In this document: piece after piece, positions 55,994 to 64,000 of the stretch | How positions within the stretch are numbered: position 1 is the first letter of the stretch | How the letters are laid out: each line of letters starts with the position of its first letter | NCBI RefSeq assembly: GCF_003315195.1 | Contig: NZ_QNRV01000003.1 | Span: 1-64,000 of the forward strand | DNA from: Sutterella wadsworthensis | GTDB taxonomy: Bacteria; Pseudomonadota; Gammaproteobacteria; Burkholderiales; Burkholderiaceae_F | Reading direction: 5' to 3' | DNA length: 64,000 nt | The notes under the pieces: model-generated | Databases searched by the model: none | Seen by the model: the letters and a program-made list of their open reading frames with translations, nothing else | What the model was told of the DNA's origin: nothing | Position numbers and translations under genes: made by a program

Positions 55994-56806
55994 TCAAAAC
56001 ACTTCAAGAACGAAGCTGTAGACAAAATAGGCAACCGCAAAGACAACAAATCCCGCCCAGAAAAGACGCAGAGCCGTCTTGGCGCGCCAGCCCCAAACCG
56101 TACGGCCGAGGAGCAAAACACCGAACACCAGCCAAGAAATCCAGGTGAGGACTGCTTTGTGGTCGAAAAGGAAGTAGACGCCCTGAAGCTCCTTCGTGAC
56201 AACCGCCCCCAGAATCAGCACCAGCGTCAGGCAGAAAAAGCCCGTAGCGACAATGCGGAAAAAGACGCGCTCCATCACGACCAAGCCGGGGAGCGAATCG
56301 AGCAAGTCGTCATTGGCCGAAAGCCCCTTGGCTCGCAGACGCGTATTCTGCAGCATCATCAAAACAGCCTGCACAAAGGCAATCATCATGAAGCTGTAGG
56401 CGGCCAGCGCGAAGACAAGATGCCAGCGGAAGGCAAGCGTCCAGTCGGCGGCCGGCACCACTTGTCCCTGGAAGAAAACCGGAAAAAGAGCGCCAAAGGC
56501 TGCGGCAATCAGGATGATGCCGAAAAGGGCATGAATGCGGTGCACCCAAGATTCAATCAAGAGTGTCACGACCGCAAAGAAGAACATCACGGAGACGGCA
56601 TACCCGAACCCGAAGTGCACGGCTTCGGCCGTGAACATCTCCTGTCCGACGGCATACCCGTGAAGAACGAGACCGAGAAGCACGGGCCAGCGCAGAAGGC
56701 TGGAAGCCTTGGCTTCCGCCCCCTTCTTCATCGCGCTCATGATGGCGATGCCGCTCACAAGGTAGAGGAGCGCAGCAAATCCGGTGGAGATGAGGAGAAC
56801 TGACAT
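55994..56806 (-). CDS. Cytochrome c assembly protein CcsA/YpjD family
   Basis: This 270-residue protein has eight predicted membrane segments. It shows the CcsA/CcmC-type haem-handling pattern RWHLVFALAAYSFMMIA near 125 and a late FDHKAVLTWISWLVFG, both with conserved His. YpjD/CcsA-like genes divergent from ffh are common in proteobacteria. The role in haem or cytochrome c maturation is inferred; no ccm genes are in the window. Confidence 0.88.
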   Translation of the reverse strand: MSVLLISTGFAALLYLVSGIAIMSAMKKGAEAKASSLLRWPVLLGLVLHGYAVGQEMFTAEAVHFGFGYAVSVMFFFAVVTLLIESWVHRIHALFGIILIAAAFGALFPVFFQGQVVPAADWTLAFRWHLVFALAAYSFMMIAFVQAVLMMLQNTRLRAKGLSANDDLLDSLPGLVVMERVFFRIVATGFFCLTLVLILGAVVTKELQGVYFLFDHKAVLTWISWLVFGVLLLGRTVWGWRAKTALRLFWAGFVVFAVAYFVYSFVLEVF

Positions 56807-57079
56807 TGGAAATGGACGCCCGAGACTGGCTTCTTCTTTGGAGAAACTATCCCGGCAACGGCTTTGGTTAAAATAATGGATTCACGTCCGCAGTCTGCAG
56901 CCGCACTTCTCTGTTGAAGCAATGCTTCAACGAGAAATCCGGCCGGCCATTTCCGCGGCCGTCGTGAATCTCATTGTATAGTCGCGCCTTCTTACTAGGT
57001 GCTGAACAACCCGAACCCGCTGCCTCTGGTCCGCATCGACGGACGCCCGCGCCAAGCCGGTTCCTCAGGCTCATAGCTC
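56807..57079. promoter_or_regulatory. Divergent ccsA/ffh promoter region
   Basis: This 273-bp spacer has a hairpin at 56907-56936: TTCTC-T-GTTGAAGC-AAT-GCTTCAAC-GAGAA. I looked for 4.5S RNA here and found no GGTCAGGTCC-type core. A -10-like TATAGT near 56978 could start ffh transcription. Confidence 0.4.
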
Positions 57080-58501
57080 ATGCTCGACAATCTCAGCCAG
57101 CGTCTCTCGAAAATCGTCAAGACCATGCGCGGCCAAGCGCGCCTCACGGAAGCCAACACCAAAGAGATGCTGCGCGAAGTGCGCCTTGCGCTTCTGGAAG
57201 CCGACGTTGCACTTCCCGTAGTGAAAGAGGTCCTCAGCCGCATTAAAGAAAAGGCGATGGGCGAGGAAGTGGTCGGGAATCTCAACCCCGGTCAGGCGCT
57301 CGTCGGTGTGGTGCAGCGCGAACTCACCGCTATCATCGGCGGCGACTTGCCCCCTGAAGAGCGCAGCCTCAATTTCCGTGTGCAGCCTCCGGCAGTGATT
57401 CTGCTTGCCGGTCTGCAGGGCGCCGGCAAAACAACCACTGCCGGCAAACTCGCCCGCTGGCTGGTCCACGACGAAAAGAAGAAAGTACTTACCGTTTCCT
57501 GCGACGTGTACCGTCCGGCGGCTATTGATCAGCTCAAAGCCGTCACCGAACAGGCCGGCGCGGATTGGTTTCCCAGTCATACTGGCGAAAAGCCGCTTGA
57601 CATCGCTGCCGCCGCAGTGAGCGAAGCTCGTCGTCGTTTTTATGATGTGCTGATCGTCGACACGGCCGGTCGTCTTGCCATCGACGAAGTGATGATGCAG
57701 GAAGTTGCCGACCTTAACACCTTCCTCAAGCCCGCCGAAACACTCTTCGTGATTGACGCGATGCTCGGTCAGGATGCGGTCAATACGGCCAAAGCTTTCA
57801 ACGATCGGCTGCCGCTTACCGGCATTGTGCTCACCAAAGCCGATGGCGACAGCCGAGGCGGCGCATCGCTCTCGGTTCGCTATGTGACAGGCAAGCCGAT
57901 CAAATTCATCGGTACGGGTGAAAAACTGGGCGGCTTTGAGCCCTTTGATCCCGAAGCCATGGCTTCGCGCATTCTCGGCATGGGCGACATTGTCGGCCTA
58001 GTGAAGGACGTCACGAAGTCCATCGACATGGCCGAAGCGGCCAAGCTCGCTGAAAAAATCCGTACCGGGGACAAATTCGACTTGACGGACTTCCGAGCAC
58101 AGCTTCAGCAGATGGCCGGCTTTGGGAGCTTCTCCTCGCTCATGGAAAAAATGCCCGCACAGCTTCAGCAAGCTGCGAGTAAAGTGAGCGACGAGGACGT
58201 GCAGAAGAATCTGCGCCGCACGCTGGGCATCATCGATTCGATGACGCTGCAGGAACGCCGCAAGCCTGAGCTCATTAAAGCGAGCCGCAAAAAACGCATC
58301 GCCGCCGGTGCGGGCGTACCTGTGCAGGAGGTCAACCGTCTGCTCAAACAGTTTGAACAGACGCAGGACATGATGAAGCGCATGAAGCGCGGCGGCCTCT
58401 CCAAGATGATGCGCATGCTCGGCGGCATGAAGCTTCCTGGCATGGGCGGCGGCTTTCCGGGCGGCTTCCCCCCGGGCGGTTTCCCCGGCATGCCTCGCTG
58501 A
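57080..58501 (+). CDS. ffh: Signal recognition particle protein Ffh
   Basis: Ffh binds 4.5S RNA and signal sequences and targets proteins to FtsY and SecYEG. The 473-residue protein has an N domain (MLDNLSQRLSKIVKTMRGQ) and G domain motifs GLQGAGKTTTAGKLARWL near 110, VDTAGRL near 190 and LTKADGDSRGGA near 247. The methionine-rich M domain ends in MKRGGLSKMMRMLGGMKLPG and a Gly/Pro/Phe-rich tail. The length is typical. Confidence 0.97.
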   Translation: MLDNLSQRLSKIVKTMRGQARLTEANTKEMLREVRLALLEADVALPVVKEVLSRIKEKAMGEEVVGNLNPGQALVGVVQRELTAIIGGDLPPEERSLNFRVQPPAVILLAGLQGAGKTTTAGKLARWLVHDEKKKVLTVSCDVYRPAAIDQLKAVTEQAGADWFPSHTGEKPLDIAAAAVSEARRRFYDVLIVDTAGRLAIDEVMMQEVADLNTFLKPAETLFVIDAMLGQDAVNTAKAFNDRLPLTGIVLTKADGDSRGGASLSVRYVTGKPIKFIGTGEKLGGFEPFDPEAMASRILGMGDIVGLVKDVTKSIDMAEAAKLAEKIRTGDKFDLTDFRAQLQQMAGFGSFSSLMEKMPAQLQQAASKVSDEDVQKNLRRTLGIIDSMTLQERRKPELIKASRKKRIAAGAGVPVQEVNRLLKQFEQTQDMMKRMKRGGLSKMMRMLGGMKLPGMGGGFPGGFPPGGFPGMPR

Positions 58502-58529
58502 TTCAACCGACTGAAGGTTTTGGCAACGC

Positions 58530-59135
58530 ATGGCTGCCGCAGTGCGCATTCTCGGACTCGACCCCGGTCTCAATCACACCGGCTGGGGCATCATTGACAC
58601 GACGGGCGCCAAATCCATTTGGGTTGCGTCGGGCGTCTTTGACATCCCCAAGGGTGAGACTGCAGCGAGATTGGCGCATATCGCCCGCGAAATCGAAGCG
58701 GTCATCAAGACACATCTGCCGACAGTTGCCGCCTGCGAGCGTGTGTTCGTGAATGTCAACCCTCAAAGCACATTGCTTCTTGGACACGCCCGAGGCGCTG
58801 CAATCTGCGCGGCCAGTCTCGCCGGTCTTGCGGTTGAAGAATTTACGCCAAGCGAAATCAAACAGGCCGTTACGGGATCGGGCAGCGCCGACAAAAAAAT
58901 GATCCAAGCCATGGTGGAGCGTCTCCTTCCCATGCCGCATCATCCGCGTACTGACGAGGCTGATGCTCTCGCCTGTGCACTTTGTCTGGCCAGTTCCTTA
59001 AAACTCCGGGCGCTGGAAAAGTCCGGCGGCACGAACCGAACCTACGCCACGGCAAGACGCGGCCTCGGCAGTTACGGCCGAGGGGCTCGAAGCGCCTGGA
59101 CAGCCTTGGTTGAAAAAAAGGATCCTAAAAAATGA
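58530..59135 (+). CDS. ruvC: Holliday junction resolvase RuvC
   Basis: RuvC nicks Holliday junctions symmetrically. The 201-residue RNase H-fold protein has the catalytic motif [14 protein letters not shown] near 8 and [13 protein letters not shown] near 70 (Glu). The final acidic pair is in [16 protein letters not shown] near 140. A positively charged C-terminal tail is longer than in E. coli. It overlaps ruvA by four bases. Confidence 0.95.
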   Translation: MAAAVRILGLDPGLNHTGWGIIDTTGAKSIWVASGVFDIPKGETAARLAHIAREIEAVIKTHLPTVAACERVFVNVNPQSTLLLGHARGAAICAASLAGLAVEEFTPSEIKQAVTGSGSADKKMIQAMVERLLPMPHHPRTDEADALACALCLASSLKLRALEKSGGTNRTYATARRGLGSYGRGARSAWTALVEKKDPKK

Positions 59136-59713
59136 TCGGACGACTGCACGGCAAACTGCTTGAAAAAAATCCGCCGCAAATTCTGATTGACGTTTCCGGC
59201 GTCGGCTACGAAGTCGACGTCCCAATGTCAACATTTTGCAATCTCCCGGAAGTCGGCGGAGAGCTCACGCTCCACACGCACTTCGTCGTGCGTGAAGATG
59301 CTCAGCTTCTTTACGGCTTTGCCACACTCGCCGAACGCGCTGTGTTCCGTGCGCTCATCAAGATTTCCGGCGTCGGTCCAAAAATTGCGCTGGCACTCCT
59401 TTCGGGCATCACGGTCGATCAGCTTAAAGACGCTGTCGATCGGGGAGAGACCGGACTCCTTACCAAAGTCCCCGGCATCGGCAAAAAGACTGCAGAACGA
59501 TTGGTGTTGGAGCTCAAAGGTAAGCTCGCAGGCACCGGCGCAGCGACAGCGGCAGCGGCAGTGCCGACCTCCGGCGCACGTGCCGACGTTGCGGCCGCGC
59601 TCATCGCCTTGGGGTATTCCGAACGCGAAGCCGCTGCCGCGACGAAGAAGCTCCCCGAGGACTGCACGGTGAACGACGGCCTGCGTCTGGCACTCAAGTC
59701 ACTCACGCATTAA
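59132..59713 (+). CDS. ruvA: Holliday junction DNA helicase subunit RuvA
   Basis: RuvA tetramers hold the four-way junction and recruit RuvB. The 193-residue protein starts [12 protein letters not shown] (domain I). It has helix-hairpin-helix motifs [16 protein letters not shown] near 74 and [17 protein letters not shown] near 112, and a C-terminal UBA-like domain around [11 protein letters not shown]. It is coupled to ruvC by an ATGA overlap; ruvB follows after 73 bp. Confidence 0.96.
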   Translation: MIGRLHGKLLEKNPPQILIDVSGVGYEVDVPMSTFCNLPEVGGELTLHTHFVVREDAQLLYGFATLAERAVFRALIKISGVGPKIALALLSGITVDQLKDAVDRGETGLLTKVPGIGKKTAERLVLELKGKLAGTGAATAAAAVPTSGARADVAAALIALGYSEREAAAATKKLPEDCTVNDGLRLALKSLTH

Positions 59714-59786
59714 GTCTTACCGGAGTAAGTGCACCGCGCCGCTGCGCTATGCTCATCCTCACGACAGCATTTTCATTTTCTCCAAG

Positions 59787-60839
59787 ATGTCCGAAGACTC
59801 CTCCGACCGCCTGATTGCCGGCGGCTGCGCCAATCCCAATGAAGAGAACGTCGACCGCGCACTGCGGCCGACGCGGCTTGCCGACTATGTCGGGCAAAAA
59901 GCGGTGCGCGAACAGCTGCAGATCTTCATTGAAGCTGCGCGGCGCCGAGGCGATCCGCTCGACCATCTGCTCCTTTTCGGGCCGCCCGGTTTAGGCAAAA
60001 CCACGCTCGCGCACATCGTCGCAGAGGAAATGGGCGTGAACCTGCGTCAAACCTCGGGCCCCGTACTGGAGCGCCCGGGGGACCTCGCTGCCATCCTGAC
60101 GAATCTCGAAAAGAACGATGTGCTCTTCATCGATGAAATTCACCGGCTTTCGCCCGTCGTGGAAGAGATTCTTTACCCGGCGCTCGAGGACTATCAGATC
60201 GACATCATGATCGGTGAGGGTCCGGCAGCGCGCTCCATCAAGCTTGATCTGCCGCCCTTCACACTCATCGGCGCGACTACGCGAGCGGGTTCCCTAACCA
60301 ACCCGCTGCGTGCCCGCTTTGGCATCGTCAATCAGCTCCAGTTCTACACCACGGAGGAGCTGATCACGATCGTGCGCCGTTCGGCCAGACTGCTCGGCGT
60401 CTCCATCGATCCCGAAGGCGCAGCAGAAATTGCGAGCAGAAGCCGGGGCACGCCTCGCGTGGCCAACCGACTGCTGCGACGCGTACGCGACTATGCAGAA
60501 GTTCGCCACGACGGCACCATTACCCGGGAAGTTGCCTCCGCCGCATTAACCATGCTTGACGTAGACCCTGTCGGTCTCGATTTCATCGACCGGCGCTTTC
60601 TGCTCACTATCCTTGAAAAATTTTCCGGCGGGCCTGTCGGCATTGACAATCTGGCCGCCGCTATCGGTGAAGACCGAGACACGCTCGAGGACGTAGTGGA
60701 GCCCTACCTCATTCAGCAAGGATTCCTGCAGCGCACGCCGCGCGGCCGCATGGCTGCGCACCGTGCCTGGGAGCATTTCAAGCTCACGCCGCCGGCGAAT
60801 CAAGGCGGCGCAGTCATGCGCGACGCCACGCTCTTTTAA
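59787..60839 (+). CDS. ruvB: Holliday junction branch migration ATPase RuvB
   Basis: RuvB hexamers drive branch migration on RuvA-bound junctions. The 350-residue AAA+ protein shows [19 protein letters not shown] near 28, Walker [21 protein letters not shown] near 63, Walker [13 protein letters not shown] near 112, [19 protein letters not shown] near 160 and a winged-helix end with [11 protein letters not shown]. The ruvC-ruvA-ruvB set is complete. Confidence 0.97.
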   Translation: MSEDSSDRLIAGGCANPNEENVDRALRPTRLADYVGQKAVREQLQIFIEAARRRGDPLDHLLLFGPPGLGKTTLAHIVAEEMGVNLRQTSGPVLERPGDLAAILTNLEKNDVLFIDEIHRLSPVVEEILYPALEDYQIDIMIGEGPAARSIKLDLPPFTLIGATTRAGSLTNPLRARFGIVNQLQFYTTEELITIVRRSARLLGVSIDPEGAAEIASRSRGTPRVANRLLRRVRDYAEVRHDGTITREVASAALTMLDVDPVGLDFIDRRFLLTILEKFSGGPVGIDNLAAAIGEDRDTLEDVVEPYLIQQGFLQRTPRGRMAAHRAWEHFKLTPPANQGGAVMRDATLF

Positions 60840-61010
60840 GCCGCATCGCTCAAGCATAAGTTCCGCCAGACCTTTGCGTTCTTAACCGTCTGCGAAGCTT
60901 TGCTTCATCTGCTCCAAGGACAAGCGGTCCACAACGTTCCCCGCTATGCGGATGGTCTGGATTTTTGCTAAGCGCCTCTATCGCGTTTAAGGGCGATTGG
61001 AAGCTCTAAA

Positions 61011-61214
61011 TCATCCTGCCCAAGCGAAAGCTTTTCTTGCGGCCGCGCGGCGTTTTTGCCTTGATGCACATTCCTTCGGCCAATAGTGACCTTTCGTCAC
61101 ATGATGGCTATCAAGAAGCATACGATCAAGAGCAAGGTAATCGCTAAATCCCCAATCGTTCCATCGATTGTCTGCTTCACAATTGTGAAGCAGATCTAAA
61201 CCCATAAGCGCCAC
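61011..61214 (-). pseudogene. Possible gene remnant or small hypothetical protein
   Basis: From the GTG at 61214 the frame encodes 67 residues with protein-like composition, including LDLLHNCEADNRWNDWGFSD and a Lys/Arg-rich end. The open frame also continues upstream of the GTG to about 61272, through the stem and T-tract of a terminator. This suggests the 3' remainder of a lost gene or chance. I recognise no family and see no ribosome site. Confidence 0.25.
61170..61193. repeat. Perfect 24-bp palindrome
   Basis: The half-site TCTGCTTCACAA is followed directly by its exact reverse complement, with no spacer. A perfect 12+12 palindrome is not expected by chance in a window of this size. It could be a dimeric regulator's operator or a cruciform or RNA hairpin. 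Confidence 0.8.
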
Positions 61215-61246
61215 ACTGCCGATGCATGGGTGAATCGCGCCATAAC

Positions 61247-61271
61247 GAAAAAAAACGCGAGATGCTCGCGC
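61247..61271 (-). terminator. Minus-strand terminator in the ruvB-asparaginase spacer
   Basis: CGCGAG (61256-61261), loop ATG, CTCGCG (61265-61270), and on the minus strand a run of eight Ts follows. It is the second terminator downstream of the asparaginase gene, about 110 bases after the first. It may end read-through or a small transcript. Confidence 0.75.
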
Positions 61272-61377
61272 TACTTAGCTTGGGAAATTCATCCCGGATG
61301 CTGGAAAGTTAGGGATCAGTTATCTGAGAGTATTGACGTCAACCTCTGACACGCGGTGGGCATTGTTCGCCAATTAA

Positions 61378-61416
61378 GAAAAAGCCTTCCCTCACTTTGA
61401 GAGCAAGAGAAGGCTA
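61378..61416 (-). terminator. Terminator of the ansB transcript
   Basis: AGCCTTC (61385-61391) pairs with GAAGGCT (61411-61417), and on the minus strand TTTTTCTT follows. It lies just beyond the asparaginase stop. Confidence 0.75.
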
Positions 61417-61438
61417 CTTCTTGGAGAGAGAAAAAAAA

Positions 61439-62554
61439 TTAGTATTGGTCGAACATGCGCTGGATGTCAGCGTCGTTATCTGTCTCCGTCAGCGCCATCA
61501 TTAGAAGGATGCGAGCCTTCTGCGGATTGTGCAGCATTGCACTTTGGAAGCCTTCGCGCGTGAACTTGCCTACAGGCGTGATCATGCCAGTCGGAACGCG
61601 CGAGGCAATCACTACCTTGATGCCTGCTTTCTTTGCTTCCTTCAAGGCCTCCATCACATCATCAGGAACATTCCCGTGACCAAGACCTGCACTTACGATG
61701 CCTTTAACGCCCATCTTGATCATGGAGCGAATGAGACTGCCGTCTTGGCCGAGTGAGGCGTAGTTGATTTCAACGCGTGGAAGCGCATTTAACTTCGAGA
61801 TATCAAACTCACTATTGGTTGTATGGCGCTTCGTGTTGATGTTGAAGAAGAACGGCTTGTTGTTCTGCATGATGCCCAAGCATCCGGTATCCGGGCACTG
61901 GAATGTGGCAACGTTGGTCGTATTGGTTTTCGTCACGCCAAACGCCGACCCGATCTTGTCGTTCATGCTGACCATAACGCCCTTGCCCTTCGCTTCGGGC
62001 GAAGCCGCCAAGGCGACGGCATTGACAAGATTAAGCGGACCATCAGCGCTGAGACCTGTAGCGGGACGCATAGAGCCAACCAGTACAACAGGCTTGTCGC
62101 TTTTGACAACCAGATTTAAGAAATAGGCTGTTTCCTCAAGCGTATCGGTGCCGTGCGTGACGACAATGCCGTCCACGTCTTTCTTTGCCAGAAATTCATT
62201 GATTCGCTTTGCGAGCGTCAGTTCGTTAGCGACCGAAAGCTTAGAACTCCCGACGTTGAAGATCTGCTCGCCAGTGATGTTGGCGAAATTTTTGATTTCC
62301 GGCACGGCGTCCGTCAGAACTTCAATACCGACTGGTTTGTGGCCGGAACCAACACCATAATCCGTAAGCGAAAGCGAGCCGGAACCGCGGCTCGCGATCG
62401 TACCGCCGGTAGCTAGAATCGCAATATTGGGGAGCGACTTGACTTGTTCTGCCTTAACGGGCGCATCAGCCGCAGCAGCAGGGAGAGCCGTAAGGCTGGC
62501 GCCTGCACCCAAAAGAATACTTGTCGCAAAGGCAATAGCGGTCTTCTTAATCAT
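61439..62554 (-). CDS. ansB: Periplasmic type II L-asparaginase
   Basis: The enzyme hydrolyses asparagine (and some glutamine) to the acid and ammonia. The 371-residue product has a Sec signal peptide (MIKKTAIAFATSILLG, cleavage likely near AAA-AD at about residue 30). NIAILATGGTIASRGSG carries the first catalytic Thr near 51, VTHGTDTLEETAYFL the second Thr near 133, and SMRPATGLSADGPLNL follows near 158. A GGAGG site precedes the ATG; the longer frame adds four codons. It lies 21 bases after the CapA gene on the same strand. Confidence 0.93.
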   Translation of the reverse strand: MIKKTAIAFATSILLGAGASLTALPAAAADAPVKAEQVKSLPNIAILATGGTIASRGSGSLSLTDYGVGSGHKPVGIEVLTDAVPEIKNFANITGEQIFNVGSSKLSVANELTLAKRINEFLAKKDVDGIVVTHGTDTLEETAYFLNLVVKSDKPVVLVGSMRPATGLSADGPLNLVNAVALAASPEAKGKGVMVSMNDKIGSAFGVTKTNTTNVATFQCPDTGCLGIMQNNKPFFFNINTKRHTTNSEFDISKLNALPRVEINYASLGQDGSLIRSMIKMGVKGIVSAGLGHGNVPDDVMEALKEAKKAGIKVVIASRVPTGMITPVGKFTREGFQSAMLHNPQKARILLMMALTETDNDADIQRMFDQY

Positions 62555-62575
62555 AGTTTCCTCCATTTGGGTGGA

Positions 62576-63877
62576 TTACTGCGGCAGAATGACCTTGCCA
62601 ACACCATTCTCAATTTCAATGGTTGTGCCGAGATCAGCAGAGAGCTGTTTTAGGTGCTCAAGCGTCTCTACACTCTGGGAAAGCTTAGGCGAGCCACGAT
62701 GCGGACGCGGATTTTTCTGACCCAAGTCGATTGGATAAAGCTTCACTTCGGTGAGCTTCCCGTCTTCGATCGTCCATGAAGGCAAAACAGCGCGCCAGAT
62801 TTCAGGGTTAACGACGTCGCCCTTCGTACCGTTCTTGCTGCGGAAATCCATATAAGCACCGACGCTCATTTCCTGCGGCAGGTTCTTGCCATCAAAAGCG
62901 TCATAGGGCTGGCGTGCGACAGTTTCAGCTTGAAAGATGAAGTTTCCAAGAGAGTAGAAGATTACGCCGCCCTTCCAGCATTCAATACCGCGAAGCTGAT
63001 GCGGACCATGACCGATCACAACGCTCGCACCCGCGTCAATGCAGGCTTTGCTGAAGGTTTCAATGAATTCAGGTGACTTCATCGTGTCGCCGCCGCGCAT
63101 TTCGTGATGGTGGACTGAGACGATGACAATGTCAGCCTGCCGGCGAGCTTCAGCAATTTCATCGAGTGTCCGCTTTAAATCCTTCTTGTTGGGCGCTGTT
63201 TCATTGCGTTCCGGGCCATCAGTGAGGACAAAATTCATGCTTCCGAGCGGCAGTGTGCCTTCGGGGAACGGCAGACGGTAGCCGCGGGAAATTAGATTGA
63301 ACGTGCGGGCATTGATCTCCGTGATGTCGGAAAGCTCCTTTGCCATATCGAAGTGCTTTTGATTCACATGATGGACAGTACGGAAACGAAGCGGATTCAA
63401 ACCCGGACGTCCCTTCATGGTGAAACCTTGTCCGCCAGCGGCAGCAGCCGGATCAAGCGTAGACGTAATGCCGATCATGGCAACGCGGGCATGCTTAGTT
63501 TCGAGGTATGCCGCGCCAGAGGCTTCCTGAAGCGTCATGCCGGTGCCAGCAAAAATCATGCCGCGCTCTTTGAGATGCTTGATTGTGGCAACAATCCCGC
63601 CCTGTCCAAAGTCGCCGGAGTGATTGTTCGCCGTATTAAAGAGATTGAAACCATAGCGGTTCATATCGTCGAGGAGAACAGGGTCGCTCATTGCCCACGT
63701 ACCGCCCGATGTCGCCGCCGGGGCGCCTTCTTGGTCATGAAAAGTAGATTCAAGGTTGGCAAAGCGAACATCATGAGCCTCAATCAAGCACTTCAGTTCG
63801 TCGAAACCTTCATAGCCATCATTTGGAATGCGGCGGGTAATGAAGCTGTCGCCCGACGCAATGAATGTCGTCTTCAT
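62576..63877 (-). CDS. CapA family protein (PgsA/CapA metallophosphoesterase-like)
   Basis: This 433-residue protein of the CapA/PgsA family was first described in poly-gamma-glutamate capsule synthesis; many members have other, unknown roles. Family motifs are ASGDSFITRRIP near 8, FANLESTFHDQEG near 40, NTANNHSGDFGQGG near 82, VSVHHHEMRGGD near 255 and SVVIGHGPHQLRGIE near 284, a metallophosphoesterase-like set. No signal peptide or membrane anchor is evident, unlike capsule CapA, so it looks cytoplasmic. GGGAGA precedes the ATG. It is probably co-transcribed with the asparaginase. Confidence 0.82.
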   Translation of the reverse strand: MKTTFIASGDSFITRRIPNDGYEGFDELKCLIEAHDVRFANLESTFHDQEGAPAATSGGTWAMSDPVLLDDMNRYGFNLFNTANNHSGDFGQGGIVATIKHLKERGMIFAGTGMTLQEASGAAYLETKHARVAMIGITSTLDPAAAAGGQGFTMKGRPGLNPLRFRTVHHVNQKHFDMAKELSDITEINARTFNLISRGYRLPFPEGTLPLGSMNFVLTDGPERNETAPNKKDLKRTLDEIAEARRQADIVIVSVHHHEMRGGDTMKSPEFIETFSKACIDAGASVVIGHGPHQLRGIECWKGGVIFYSLGNFIFQAETVARQPYDAFDGKNLPQEMSVGAYMDFRSKNGTKGDVVNPEIWRAVLPSWTIEDGKLTEVKLYPIDLGQKNPRPHRGSPKLSQSVETLEHLKQLSADLGTTIEIENGVGKVILPQ

Positions 63878-63922
63878 AGGAAATCTCCCTTTTTTTGGTT
63901 CTCCAAGCTGCAAGCTCGAGCC

Positions 63923-63962
63923 CCGTGCGCTTCCACCGCCTGGAGAGAGAAGAAGCGCACGG
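63923..63962. other. Perfect 11-bp inverted repeat upstream of the CapA gene
   Basis: CCGTGCGCTTC (63923-63933) is exactly complementary to GAAGCGCACGG (63952-63962), enclosing 18 bases. It lies between the end of an upstream minus-strand frame and the CapA gene. No T-run follows, so it may be a processing or attenuation hairpin. Confidence 0.55.
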
Positions 63963-63973
63963 AACCCTGAAAC

Positions 63974-64000
63974 TTAGCCTCTTGTGCCCTTAGCTTTTTC
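63974..64000 (-). CDS. Possible C-terminal end of a gene cut by the window edge
   Basis: The minus strand reads EKAKGTRG followed by TAA. It is the likely tail of a gene upstream of the CapA-asparaginase pair, perhaps in the same transcript. It is too short to identify. Confidence 0.3.
   Translation of the reverse strand, partial: EKAKGTRG

Larger units (their letters stand above)
60840..61438. other. 600-bp spacer between ruvB and the asparaginase gene
   Basis: The spacer contains a small GAAGC-TTT-GCTTC hairpin at 60894-60906 and a GTGAC/GTCAC repeat at 61086-61100. It also holds a possible minus-strand gene remnant (61011-61250), a perfect 24-bp palindrome within it (61170-61193) and two minus-strand terminators. 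There is no recognisable intact gene. Confidence 0.5.

Noticed and set aside
56936-57079. 4.5S RNA gene next to ffh
   Set aside because: The universally conserved core with GGTCAGGTCCGGAAGG-type sequence is absent.

Overview
The window is a stretch of chromosome from a moderately GC-rich betaproteobacterium, most likely of the order Burkholderiales and plausibly a gut-type member related to Sutterellaceae (the family is my inference, from protein style and gene order; no search was run). Several blocks match gene orders known from Burkholderiales: fur divergent from bamE; a coiled-coil gene, zapA, 6S RNA and an EVE-domain gene in a row; queA-tgt-yajC-secD-secF; purM divergent from hda-HAD-pcnB-folK; accB-accC-prmA-zinc ribbon-PfkB kinase; ccsA divergent from ffh; ruvC-ruvA-ruvB. 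Almost everything is intact, closely packed core-genome coding sequence. There is one tRNA (Leu, CAA), one 6S RNA and no CRISPR, IS element or prophage.

Layout. 0.1-3.6 kb: iron regulator Fur, outer-membrane assembly lipoprotein BamE, division factor ZapA, 6S RNA, EVE protein, TauE/SafE permease. 3.7-4.5 kb: lgt. 4.6-10.7 kb: a five-gene same-strand run, thiM-thiE (thiamine salvage), a phosphoethanolamine-transferase-like sulfatase, a DUF2868 membrane protein and a DUF3482-type GTPase. 10.7-12.9 kb: an AT-rich gene for an LTA-synthase-like sulfatase, which looks acquired. 13-18.7 kb: Sec translocon accessory proteins and queuosine synthesis. 18.8-20.8 kb: darP and an unusual MogA-esterase fusion. 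20.9-21.9 kb: two tandem BamE/OmlA-like lipoproteins. 22.4-27.2 kb: tRNA-Leu, folK, pcnB, HAD phosphatase, hda, and divergent purM. 27.3-33.8 kb: miaA-mutL, DedA, and a polyphosphate kinase with a long basic N-terminal extension. 33.9-39.7 kb: tkt-gap-pgk-pepT. 39.9-49.2 kb: rsmE, lytic transglycosylase, KTSC protein, mgtE, an RNase II-family enzyme, a YqiA-like esterase, mpl and an unknown gene. 49.6-54.4 kb: accB-accC-prmA-zinc ribbon protein-PfkB kinase. 54.4-56.8 kb: YggT, AmpD, PP0621-family and CcsA. 57.1-60.8 kb: ffh and ruvCAB. 61.4-63.9 kb: a periplasmic asparaginase and a CapA-family protein.

Envelope biology is the main theme among accessory genes. The window holds two different membrane-anchored alkaline-phosphatase-superfamily enzymes, lgt, three BamE/OmlA-like lipoproteins, two cell-wall recycling enzymes (mpl, ampD) and a lytic transglycosylase. 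The points most worth a second look are the sulfatase-DUF2868-GTPase operon, the AT-rich LTA-synthase-like gene beside it, the MogA-esterase fusion, the PPK extension, and a perfect 24-bp palindrome inside a possible gene remnant between ruvB and the asparaginase gene. Start codons were chosen from ribosome-binding sites, signal peptides and overlaps, and may differ from an automated annotation.
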